DNA of 64,000 bases, from the NCBI GenBank assembly GCA_039881145.1, contig JAYKKI010000015.1:25001001-25065000 (forward strand), read 5' to 3'. Position 1 is the first letter of the stretch. Each line of letters begins with the position of its first letter. The notes under the pieces were generated by a model, which was not told the origin of the DNA, ran no database searches, and saw only the letters and a program-made list of their open reading frames with translations. Shown in pieces: positions 12,638 through 24,238 of the stretch. Source of the stretch: Druceiella hillmani. Lineage: Eukaryota; Arthropoda; Insecta; Lepidoptera; Hepialidae. Made by a program: the position numbers and the translations under genes.

Positions 12638-14785
12638 GGAAAACTGTTTGTTTCAAGATAGTCTTCTATTTTCAAAGAAGATAATATTTCTTCTCTAGTT
12701 ATAAACTTAGAGCGTCGTTAAATCTTTTCCAATCTCTTTCTCGTCAGTCTATTAATAAAAAAATGTATCGAAAAATAAGTTCTTCTGGTATGACTGTAAA
12801 GCTTTCTCCGATAATTATATTTCTAATTCTCAATATGTAATTATATTCTAGTTTTTATAGTCTTGCTGACAATAAAATAATTATAACGGAGTTATAACTT
12901 TTATAACTTTCAGTAGTGCCACTCCTTTCAATAGTGCCACATTGACCGTATCAACAACTTTACTCAAAACTTTTGATTTTGTAAATACAAACATACAAGT
13001 TAAACATTATTTCAAAATCACTAATGTTAGCAATAAAAGTGAAACATAATACATAACTGCAGTAAGAAGAAAACATAAATTTTAAATTATTCACAAACTC
13101 TTTATTGTCAAAGAAGAATTCGAATACTTATGTTTAAAATTATGTGTAAATTATTATCAAAAGCAGAAAATCGACTACAAATAAAGCAAACATTACGTAC
13201 CTCATAATTATTAATTGTCTCTTTAAAATTAAAGTGCGGCTGTATAAAATTAGTAACTTATAAAAATCTCTTCGTATATGGCTCTAACAATTTAGTTTTC
13301 GAACAAACACATTGTTGACTTGATTTAATTTTAATATTTATGCTACCACGTGAGGTCTGTTAGAGAATTCATTTAATAACAAGTAACAATTTGAATAATC
13401 CCAATTTCATTGTTAAAAGGGGAGAATTAGAAGTGACACTATTAATTCCAATCTACAGTAACATCAGTTTATTAATTGGAAAGGAAATGTTTAAAAACAG
13501 ATTTTATGGACGTAAACTCAATGGAAAAATTACTAGTTATGGTACTTGGATTACATTGATGTGGTAATTATGAATTGCGATTTGGTTAAATAATTGTGGC
13601 TGTGTTATTTTATACGCAAACATGTCAAATAAGATTTTTCTATATATTATTATAACTTACTATAAATGTGCTGGTCGATGAAAAGCTCTTGCAACGAATA
13701 AATACCACTAACGTTCTACAAAAATATCACGAGGAAAAATCGTCAGGTAAATTAATTTGTTTTTTAATAGTAAAAAGAGATTCTGCAATTCAAACATCAT
13801 ATAGAAACACTTCAATACTACGAAATTAGCGTAATTAGATGCGTATTTTATGCGTATAACTTAATGCCTAGCTAACATTTCTACTGATTATCCACTGGAG
13901 TGTGCAAACAATGTAATTCATGTAGACGTTAATAAAATATTAATGGAAGAGATTTGTACTCATAATAGTGATAAAGAGCTTTCAACTTAACCACTTCTTG
14001 ACGTCCAATTATTCCGGTCCTAATTAATTTCCTGCTAACAATCAAACAAACTATCTATTCAATTTTGCCACAGGTGTGCGAACATTTTGATTAAAAGAGG
14101 AGACGTCCTAATTGGAGCTGTGCCACTTGAAACAAGGCCGCATTATAAACCTTTCCAGGAAGATATTGAGTATTATATTTGAAATTACCGCACATCTATC
14201 CAATAGTTTTTCTCCAAATTTTATAAAGTAGAGACAAAACATTTGGTATACATTTATAATAAAATGAAATCATTACGTAAACATGATAAAAACAAAGGAA
14301 GAAAATCTATGAAAACGCAATGTAGATAAACTCAAAATTACACTGGAATTAATAATCTTTTTTCAATAAACAAAATAAGCAAAGGAAGACGATGAATCTA
14401 CATATGTTATTAAAGCGTACAAAAATTAAATTGTTTCATCAAAGGAGAAGAAAATATAGGATATTATTATTCTTGTATTTTTGTATTTATTTTAGTTTCT
14501 TGTTATATTGATGTAAGCGTCTTGTCATTAAATTTTTTTAAAGTAAAGCTGAGTAAAAAAGTTTCTGAATAGAGGATTCACTTTTTATCATATTTCCCTA
14601 GATTTACTACTTGTGAATATCATAATTTTTTTAATTATGACGCATATAACTGGGATTCATTCTGTATCATTATTAGAGCCATGCTAATGATTGCATTTGT
14701 AAATATATTGTCTGCAACACATATCTCAGTATCTAGATGGATTTCTATTTATATTAAATCATTTAACCTAGAAAAGAAAATAGAA

Positions 14786-14974
14786 CTAGTTTTTGAGTAA
14801 ATATAAGTAATAACCTAAACTGGTTGGTTCCGATGGCTCCTTAGATTTCAAGAGCGAAAATGAATCCGTAATTTTGTGATCGGCGGATTCTCAAGTATCT
14901 TTGATTTTTTCCAAGATATTTTGAAAGTTGACGATAGCCATATTGAATATAATATTTATTGACAAGGAAATCAT
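14786..14974 (-). pseudogene. Left-arm copy of a 62-codon reading frame, one stop
   Basis: This is the inverted counterpart of 24050-24238. Over 189 nt I count two differences and no indel. One turns codon 28 from TGG (Trp) into TGA (stop; bases 14891-14893 on the + strand read TCA). The other changes the last sense codon from Asp to Asn. The family is unknown. The identity exceeds that of neighbouring arm sequence, but whether that reflects coding constraint, another function, or gene conversion cannot be told from two copies. Confidence 0.3.
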
Positions 14975-16571
14975 AACATAATCGCTATCATAATTGATGC
15001 CTAAATTTGAAAATTTAGGAGGTAATGACTGAAAGTGGCAGTCATGGCAACATCTTGAAACAATGCACAGATACGTTATATTGAATATTTAAATATTGAA
15101 AAAAAGCGAGAGCAATCCTGTTTAAAATCCTATTTAAAACCAATTTTGTGTGTACAAGTTATAAAAAGTTGTTTATTTTCACATTTGAATACTGTCGCGT
15201 ATATGTTACACTTGCATTCAGCATTTATACTCAGCCAGAGTGTAGTATGTCATAATGAATAATCGTGATAATCGACAACAAATTATAATTGTTTTTATAC
15301 TTAGTGAGGTCTAGTGTTGGATTTTAGAACTATTAATATATAATAAAACGAGAATTACCAGTGAGTTCCTTTAGTTCCGATTATTCCCTTAGCATAAACA
15401 TTAATATTTGCAGGATCATCTTTGTAAATATTAAGTGACCTTGATAATTGATTTGCATACCAATTATAAATTGCATATAATAAAGGCGATAACAAAAAAA
15501 TAATCAGTTATAAATAACCATTGAATGGGAGACAAAAAATACGTGATACTTAGACCAAAGGCATACTTCAAAAATGTGCAATGTGATGTGCTCTACTATT
15601 TTCATGTCAAGATGATTGAGTTTGCCTAAAAGTAACTAAACCAGGAAAGACAAATATTTTTGAAAAGAAGTTTTAAATATCATGCCAAGTCAGCCTTTCC
15701 CATTCCCCGTCTTGCTCAGATTTGCTTAAGGACTTTTTTGTGTAATTTTCTTACATAGTGAAAATACTAAGGAAATCTAAATAAATCGTAATTCTAATTA
15801 AGTTATTAAAGATATGTTATAAACAAATATCATAGTCCAAAAACTTGTTATTATAGTTCAAAAGCGTGTACTTGAATATTTATTTATTGTTTTGTTTTTA
15901 TATTTTTAACTTCAATGAGCAAATTAACCGTTACATAGGATGGAATTTTTGCCAAAAGAGCAATCTCACCCAGTCAGCCATAGATAGATAACTTTTAACA
16001 ATTAGTGATGTGGTGAAATGTAAAAGATCGTGGGTACAATATAAGCAAAAATAAAGTAATTATCAATGAAGCGTACTAATTGAATCCTGAATCCTGCGAA
16101 TTGGGTTGGAGAATAAATATTATTCGAAATATGTGAATTGGGGATAATATTGTAACGATAAAATTAAATTAATGTATTGCTACTCCACAGTTTTAAGCAA
16201 AAAAATAATATTCTGTCCAAGCATATTTTTAAATAATAGATATTCATTTTTGTTTTTTCTCGTGGACAAACTTGGATACCATTTGTATTCATTACAGGAA
16301 CAGATTGAAATTAACAATTTAATTTTAACATATATATAACAGTTATAATTTAATTATATTTATATGTATAAATTTAATTTTAACATATATATAGCAGTAT
16401 ATAACAGTTATATTTAAATTACTATGATTTCTTTGATGAATCTCAGGTTGATTTTTCGGTCATGAACCAACGAATGCATAGCAAAATGGTAAAGTACTAA
16501 TTAAAGGATTAATTCCTGTACTAAATAAAGGATTAATTCCCAATCCGCTAAATGAACAAAGCAAAATTTTT

Positions 16572-17105
16572 ATCGAGGCCGGCACGGTGGTTTTCCGAGG
16601 GGTCGAGGTGAGTTGGCTGGAGGGGAGCAATGCTAACAATATTCATGGCTTTGGAATATTCATGAAGCGACCGTGTAAATATGATTCCTGCTGATAATAT
16701 GCGTTATTATTATCGAATGTATTACGCCCTCGGGCGAATTATTATTAACGATTATCATATGCCACAATTTCTGTGTTATTAAAATTTTAGGTCCGAATTA
16801 TTCATTCGCGTAGTAATTAAGGTTAATTTAATGTTGCAAGCTTTTATTTCTTTTATTGGCGACACTATTATTTGATATTAACCGAATATTGATAAGGTAT
16901 AAAAGATAATCTTAGCACTGAAGTGACTCGTAGGTATTAATTTAGAAGTCCCATTAAATAAGCAACTTATAACGATCAAATACACAGACGGGGACGCTTG
17001 ACTGTGCTACCATTTAGGGATAGATATACACCGACCGCCGCATAAATAATAAAATAATCCAGATGCTAATAAAAAATAATGCCATGCCCATCTCTCTAAA
17101 TTGAA
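16572..17105. other. Possible conserved non-coding element, left copy
   Basis: This segment is clearly less AT-rich than its surroundings and about 97% identical to its inverted partner at 21912-22449. It contains a G-rich stretch (CGAGGGGTCGAGGTGAG-like), AATATTCATG twice (16638 and 16655), a CGCCC/GGGCG inverted pair at about 16725, several TAATTA/TTAAT homeodomain-like words, and CACCGACCGCCGCAT near 17030. No frame is convincingly open across it. Such composition is seen in conserved developmental enhancers, but that role is inference. Confidence 0.4.
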
Positions 17106-17176
17106 ATTCCAATTGAGTTCATATGCTCAAAATATTACAAAAACATTAGTCAGGAGATGACGACTGATCTAAATTA

Positions 17177-17177
17177 A

Positions 17178-17247
<70 letters not shown>

Positions 17248-17248
17248 G
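17177..17248. repeat. (TA)n microsatellite near the inner edge of the left arm
   Basis: TA run with AAA interruptions. The right arm has a counterpart at 21739-21843 that differs in length and interruptions. Confidence 0.97.
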
Positions 17249-18806
17249 TTTTTTCTAAATTTTGACCTCAACTATCTATGTTATTTTAATTAGTTAAATA
17301 ATTAGTTAAATTAAAACAATGGTAATTTTTTTATTTGTGGAGCATGTTAAAATTGAATAATCATTTTTAATGACAGATAATATTTGCAAAAAAATAATTG
17401 AGAGAATGTACGATAAATGGCGTTAACATCAATTTTAAACTTTTATGTCTGTGGGTTTGCGCATGCACCACATAAAAAAATAGTCAATCCGATAATCTTA
17501 TTTTATTTACTGCGTGGCATATAGTGCAGATAATGCTTTATTTTTAGCGTAATATACAATTTTTTGATTGTTATATGTTTCAATATCTCGGTGGCCTTAT
17601 CCAGTTAGAGCGATGCTTTATGTTTTAGGGGGTTCTACATTTCTCGTATTTGAAGTTCACAAAGCATCCTATTTTGACATATACTGGGGGAATTAATTGC
17701 ATCTTTAATGAATAAATTTGAATTTTGTGGATTTTTCTATATTTATAAAGAGGTAAAAACCTATCAATTACGAGTGGAACTTACACAAATATTAATTTTT
17801 CGCAACATAGATAACACAGCTTGATTGGCTTTCACAGGCGTAAACCTGATGATAATTTTAAAAAAAATTCACATCTATAAATCTCTAAAAATTTTACAAA
17901 TTATCGTTGTGGTATTCCAACAATTTCCTTCTAAAGACACCGTTTTTTCATAATTTTAGGTGCAGTTATCAAGGAAATATTGGGCATTTTCTGCGTATTA
18001 TTCAATATATCTCTGAAAATATAATACCGGCAAATTGTTAAGAAAATATTTTTTAATTCCTATTTCGTTACCACGGTACCCCACACTATGTATAAAAATT
18101 TTTTTTTCGAGTATTTAATTTTAGTCTCCTCTATTCGAAACATATAACAAGTAAATATATAATACTTGCAATAATAATAATAAAACATGTCCAAAGTTTA
18201 TATTGACCCATTAATTAAATAGCTTTAGTGAATGAAGAGAGTGAATCTTCACCATGTCCCGATACAGATGGGTAAGCGGCGTAGGTATTACAGCTATAGC
18301 GGCTCCAATATTTTTCATTTACATCCAATCTTTTTTTATATTATTTATATCTAATATTGACTTTATTCTTTCGACCTTACTTATAGAAATATATATGAAC
18401 AGCTCAAAATCAGATTTTTCATTGAACAAAAAGTCGACATATTAAAAAATATACAAATAAGTGTTAAATCAACTAAAAAAAATTAAAAGACTTAAACATA
18501 CGGTTGTCGATTATATTTTAGCCCAAAAAAAGAGACCACAATCGAGAAAATTGGTGATGGTATTCTTTGGAAAAGACCATGTTGCTCAGAAGACGATTTT
18601 ACAGCTGAATTATAGGCAGCTAGCTATACGATCTGGGACTCTCACTCTCACACAATCTTTTGAAGGCTAGACAGTGAGCATTTATTCAAATGCTTATTTC
18701 TTGTCAAATGCTACATTTCATTTCTCGCCTAAGGTGTTTTCTTCGTTCCCTCCGATTTCGAATCAACGTATTGCGTAATTATTATTAAGCGTAATATGAA
18801 CGAGCG

Positions 18807-18920
18807 TATACAGGTATATTTGTGTGTATGTGTGTGTGTGTGTGAGCGTGCGTAGCGCGCGTGTGTGTGCATGGGTGTGCTCGGGTTCACTTGTGTGCGT
18901 GCGCGCGTATTTACGTGTTT
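18807..18920. repeat. Degenerate (GT)n / purine-pyrimidine alternating tract
   Basis: An imperfect GTGTGT run with GCGCGC and GTGCGTGCGCGCG segments, about 110 bp. Alternating purine-pyrimidine DNA of this kind can adopt Z-form. It is the only GT-rich microsatellite noticed in the window. Confidence 0.93.
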
Positions 18921-19800
18921 GTTTTACTTTTTTTTTAAATTTTTTGAGTAATCATTATGTATTTGTAATAAATATTTAGGTACTTTGATAACATATCTAA
19001 ATTTGTTTTAAACTTTTTTATACTGAAAAATAACTATACGCACAAACTATTAATTTTTATGTGGATATTGTTGTTAAAACGTGCATGGAGTTTGCACGTT
19101 ATCTCTTCCACATTATCTTTTGCTTTGATGAAGGATTAACCACATTATCTTTAGCTTTGATGAAGATCTTTAGGTGTTAAATAATGGTTTCGTTTTCATC
19201 AATTGGTGTCAAATATGTGTGCGTCAAAGGAATTCATGAGAGTAACTTTAATACCTAAACCAAAAACATTGATGGGAACAATTTGGAATTACATTGATTA
19301 TGACCAATAATGAGGCATCTGAGGCTACTAATCGGTACATTAAAAATTGTATGCAAAATACAAGGGTGTCAGAGCTATGGTCCGAATACAGTTGAACATT
19401 GTAAGTATTTATAGGGAACACTGAACCTAATAAGTCAGTACCTCTAAAAATAGAACGAAATAATGGGAACAACATTTCACTTAGTAGTGCATCAGCGAGC
19501 ATTTCAGTCTTATAAGATTGAGAATTATCTGATTTTGTTGTACGAGTTTATCAACTTTGTACATAAATTATCCTTTATAAAATGACGTACAATATTATAA
19601 TTGAAAATAATGCGGCTCAAGTTGATGGGGAAACACCTTATGAGCTTTTGTAATTTAAACTTTTAGTTATAAAATTTGGGAGAAAATTGTACACTTTCTC
19701 GAAGTAAAAGCTGCAAAATATGCAAGTCATTATAATCGACGTGAAAATTTTTGGAGATCAAGAAATTATCATAAAAAATTCTTTATTTTATCATTATAAA

Positions 19801-19990
19801 TTTTGAATATATTTGGCGTTAATTTTGAAGAAATTTATTATTCTTTTATTATATTTGCAAAGATCTTTGCTAATAGCCCATTTGAAGATGTAATACAACG
19901 AAACCTAGGTCGTGGTAAAGAACTTAAAGAAAGTAGAAATAATACTACATCACGTAATTTCCTTTAATTATGAATTATAAATTTTTGTAA
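19801..19990 (+). repeat. Dispersed repeat, copy 1 (GAAGATG...CGAAACCTAGGTCGTGG type)
   Basis: Carries CCCATTTGAAGATG, then CGAAACCTAGGTCGTGGT, then AATACTACATCACGTAATTT. The same series occurs inverted at 61822-61931. A flanking word near GCGTTAATTTTG.A.AAATTTA (about 19815) also occurs at about 61791, but in the same orientation, so the pieces are rearranged between copies. Probably a fragment of a transposable-element family; the superfamily cannot be assigned from two fragments. Confidence 0.7.
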
Positions 19991-21735
19991 CAAATAATTT
20001 AAGTATCCTTTTTTTTATATACATGTGAACAAAAACTGGAATTGAAAGTAAATTCATATTTTAATTCATTTATTTGATTGAGATTAAAACTCTATAAATA
20101 CATACAACAGTAACCTTAGTACTGAAAAAAACGTCATAGTATAACTAAATAATAAAAATGAATAAACAATTCCAATGTATTCCTTTTTCAATAATTTAAG
20201 ATAAAATTGGTTTAATTTATTAAAAGCAAGTAATTCGACCACAATTAAGGGTGAAATTGAAGAACATCACACAAATATGGAGAAAAGTCCGGGCTCACTA
20301 CACGCGAGCGAGTGAGCTTGATATTTTGTTTTTATTCTATAAGCAGCGGATTACAGTTAAGGAATCGACATCGGTTATATAAATATAAAATGAAACCAGT
20401 AAATACGTTCCTTCTCTCCCTTGCATTGCATTAGTTTCTACGCTCGGTTATGTTTTATTATTTATCAAACTTTTGTCTTGATTTACTGGGTTTCGTTTTT
20501 GTTCTTTTGCCTATTTGTTGACCTTAAATATCGTAATCGGTATAATACATAAAATAGTACATTCGCAATTAAATTTTGTTTTAATGATAACGTTTTTTTA
20601 TGAAGTTGACAACTAATATTCGCGCTGTCGCAGTTCATCAGCGTCAGCTCATATGGTAGCGGAACAACATATTTCACTTGTTCCCGAAGAGTTAATAACT
20701 CAATTGTTTATTATGTAATTATCACTTGTCGCAACATATTAATAAAGCTTGATATAATTAAATGTGTAGGTAAATTCGCACAAAGCTAAGACGCTAACCG
20801 CATTAAAGTTGTATAGAGAACAAAAACGACCTTTTATATTATTACCTTTATTTCCATAATTTTCTGAACGCCATTTCATTTTATATTTTAACTAAAAATT
20901 AACTTTTATATTTATTAGGGAGGGTCAGTGGTTTCTGTTGGTTTCATTTTCTTGAGGGTGCAAATTCTGAAACTTATTTTAAAATAGTTTGTTAGCAAAC
21001 GGGAGAACGTAAATAATATAAGATTTTCACGATTATGCGCTACATAGGAATAAGTTAGACATATTTCATCTAAATTGCCGTTAAACCTATTCAAAGTGAG
21101 TTTCAGAATCAGAGAGCTGACTAAAGTGCGCATGTTACGCAGTAGTTGACAACTAATAGTTTCCAATCAAATCGCATTTGAACTTAATATGTTTTCCCTT
21201 ATTCCCAAAATTATATCACATACTTGTCAAAAGCGTGAAAATATTTTCCTTACTATGTTAAAACCCAAGTCAAGAAATGAAATAACAAATTATGAATGTT
21301 AAGAAACGAAAATTAATAACGAATTATTTTTATTTTTCATACGCTAGTATTTTAAGCTTCTTATCCGCAATCCTTAAATTTTCTGTGTGTACCACTTATG
21401 TTAAACACAGACTCGACTCAAACCACTGAACTATTAAATATTCAGTTATAGATATTTTGCTCGATGACATGAAGAGTTGTGTTGACTATTTGTGCTGATT
21501 CTTCATCAAAAAATATCTCAATAATCATTCACTCGATTTCACCAGCGCAAAAATAATTCAATATTAATATCTCAGAATGGTAAAGTAATAAGAATAGGTT
21601 TAGAAAGCATCTATAAATATTAATAGAAAAAATGTTACATTTTACATTTTAAACTGAAGTATGCTTCAACTAAAAACATTACCATTGTTTTATTTTGATA
21701 ACATAGATAGTTGAGGTCAAAATTTAGATAAAACC

Positions 21736-21738
<3 letters not shown>

Positions 21739-21798
<60 letters not shown>

Positions 21799-21812
21799 CA
21801 TTTAGATGAGTC

Positions 21813-21843
<31 letters not shown>
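21739..21843. repeat. (TA)n tracts near the inner edge of the right arm
   Basis: Two TA runs (21739-21796 and 21812-21843) separated by a short non-repetitive piece containing ATTTAGATGAGTC. The left-arm counterpart is shorter, so this is the least stable part of the palindrome. Confidence 0.95.
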
Positions 21844-21911
21844 TTAATTTAGATTAGTCATCTCCTGACTAATGTTTTTGTAATATTTTGAGCATATGAA
21901 CACAATTGGAG

Positions 21912-22449
21912 TATCAATTTAGAGAGATGGGCATGGCATAATTGTTTATTAGCATCTGGATTATTTTTGTTATTTATGCGGCGGTCGGTGTATATCTGTG
22001 TCCTAAATGGTAGCACAGTCAAGCGTCCCCGTCTGGGTATTTGATCGTTATAAGTTGCTTATTTAATGGGACTTCTAAATTAATACCTACGAGTCACTTC
22101 AGTGCTAAGATTATCTAATATACCTTATCAATATTCGGTTAATATCAAATAATAGTGTCGCCAATAAAAGAGATAAAAGCTTGCAACATTAAATTAACCT
22201 TAATTACTACGCGAATGAATAATTCGGACCTACAATTTTAATAACACAGAAATTGTGGCATATAATAATCGTTAATAATAATTCGCCCGAGGGCGTAATA
22301 CATTCGATAATAATAACGCATATTATCAGCAGGCATCATATTTACACGGTCGCTTCATGAATATTCCAAAGCCATGAATATTGTTAGCATTGCTCCCCTC
22401 CAACCAACTCACCTCGACCCCTCGGAAAACCACCGTGCCAGCCTCGATA
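21912..22449. other. Possible conserved non-coding element, right copy
   Basis: The inverted partner of 16572-17105. I count roughly 15 differences over about 500 bp, fewer than in most other parts of the arms. A 60-codon frame at 22381-22563 overlaps its edge but is not plausible as a protein. The role is unknown; enhancer-like function is only an inference from composition and retained identity. Confidence 0.4.
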
Positions 22450-24049
22450 AAAATGTTCATTTTGCTTTGTTCATTTAGCGGATTGGGAATTAATCCTTTA
22501 TTTAGTACAGGAATTAATCCTTTAATTAGTACTTTACCATTTTGCTATGCATATGGTTCATGACCGAAAAATCAACTTGAGATTCATCAAATAAATCATA
22601 GTAATTTAAGTATAACTTTTAATATATGTTAAAATTAAATTGATAATTTCAATCTGTTCCTGTAATGAACACAAACGGTATCCAAGTTTGTCCACAAGAA
22701 AAAACAAAAATGAATATCTATTGTTTAAAAATATGCTTGGACAGAATATTATTTTTTTGCTTAAAACTGTGGAGTAGCAATACATTAATTTAATTTTATC
22801 GTCACAATATTATCCCCAATTCATATATTTCGAATAATATTTATTCCCCAACCCAATTTGCAAGATTCAGTATTAAATAAGTACGCTTCATATTACTTAT
22901 TTATTGCTATCAAAACATCAGAGATTGTTTAGTCAGTTACAAATAAAACACCAAGAGTAATTATTATCATTTGATAATTACTTTATTTTTGCTTATATTG
23001 TACCTACAATCTTTTACATTTCACCACATCACTAATTGTTAAAAGTTATCTATGGCTGACTGGGTGAGATTACTCTTTTGGCAAAAAGTCCATCCTATGT
23101 AACGGTTAATTTGCTCATTGAAGTTAAAAATATAAAAACAAAACAATAAATAAATATTCAAGTACACGCTTTTGGACTATAATAACAAGTTTTTGGACTA
23201 TGATATTTGTTTATAACATATCTTTAATAACTTAATTAGAATTACGATTTATTTAGATTTCCTCAGTATTTTCACTATGTAAGAAAATTACACAAAAAAA
23301 GTCCTTAAGCAAATCTGAGCAAGACGGGGAATGGGAAAGGCTGTGTTGGCATAATATTTAAAACTTTTTTCAAAAATATTTGTCTTTCCTGGTTTAGTTA
23401 CTTTTGGGCAAACTCAATCATCTTGCCATGAAAATAATAGAGTACATCACATTGCACATTTTCGAAGTATGCCTTTGGTCTAAGTATCACGTATTTTTTG
23501 TCTCCCATTCAATGGTTATTTATAACTGATTTGTTATCGCCTTTATTATATGCAATTTATAATTGGTATGCAAATCAATTATCAAAGTCACTTAATATTT
23601 ACAAAGATGATCCTGCAAATATTAATGTTTATGCTAAGGGAACAATCAGAACTAATGGAACTCACTGATTCTCGCTTTATTATATATTAATAGATCTACA
23701 ATCCAACACTAGACCTCACTAAGTATAAAAACAATTATAATTTGTTGTCGATTATCACGATTATTCATTATGACATACTACACTCTGGCTGAGTATAAAT
23801 GCTGAATGCAAGTTTAACATATGCGCGACAGTATTCAAATGTGAAACTAAACAACTTTTTTTAACTTGTACACACAAAATAGGTTTTAGATAGGATTTTA
23901 TACAGGATTGCTCTCGCTTTTTTTTCAATATTTAAATATTCAATATAACGTGTCTGTGCATTGTTGCAAGATGTTGCCATGACTGCCACTTTCAGTCATT
24001 ACCTCGTAAATTTTCAAGTTTAGGCATCAATTATGATAGCGATAATGTT

Positions 24050-24238
24050 ATGATTTCCTTGTCAATAAATATTATATTCAATATGGCTATCGTCAACTTT
24101 CAAAATATCTTGGAAAAAATCAAAGATACTTGGGAATCCGCCGATCACAAAATTACGGATTCATTTTCGCTCTTGAAATCTAAGGAGCCATCGGAACCAA
24201 CCAGTTTAGGTTATTACTTATATTTACTCAAAGACTAG
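24050..24238 (+). CDS. Unidentified 62-codon reading frame in the right arm
   Basis: The frame opens at ATG 24050, with a second in-frame ATG at 24083. From there it reads MAIVNFQNILEKIKDTWESA and continues through DHKITDSFSLLKSKEPSEP to a stop at 24236. Composition is protein-like, with mixed charge and little of the Ile/Tyr/Asn/Lys bias of chance AT-rich frames. Codon 28 is TGG here but TGA in the left-arm copy. No signal peptide, membrane segment or known domain is apparent. It could be a real exon (TTTAG|GTTATT near the end could act as a donor), a decayed transposon fragment, or chance. I do not recognise a family. Confidence 0.25.
   Translation: MISLSINIIFNMAIVNFQNILEKIKDTWESADHKITDSFSLLKSKEPSEPTSLGYYLYLLKD

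Larger units (their letters stand above)
12638..17337. repeat. Left arm of a giant inverted repeat
   Basis: This 4.70-kb arm is the reverse complement of 21668-26393. The outer edge begins GGAAAACTGTTTGTTTCAAG, matched by CTTGAAACAAACAGTCTTCC at the right outer edge. The inner edge fades after AAAACAATGGTAAT. Identity is about 95% by eye with scattered small indels, higher in two internal segments (14786-14974 and 16572-17105). A (TA)n tract lies near the inner edge. Flanks outside the outer edges share no evident target-site duplication. Confidence 0.97.
17338..21667. other. Non-repeated centre of the giant palindrome
   Basis: This 4.33-kb stretch separates the two arms and is not itself duplicated in the window. 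It contains a (GT)n tract (18807-18920), one copy of a dispersed repeat (19801-19990), and a small hairpin GCTCACT...AGTGAGC near 20292-20317. A hypothetical six-codon first exon sits at 18254-18271 (CACCATG context, donor GTAAGC). No established gene. Confidence 0.7.
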
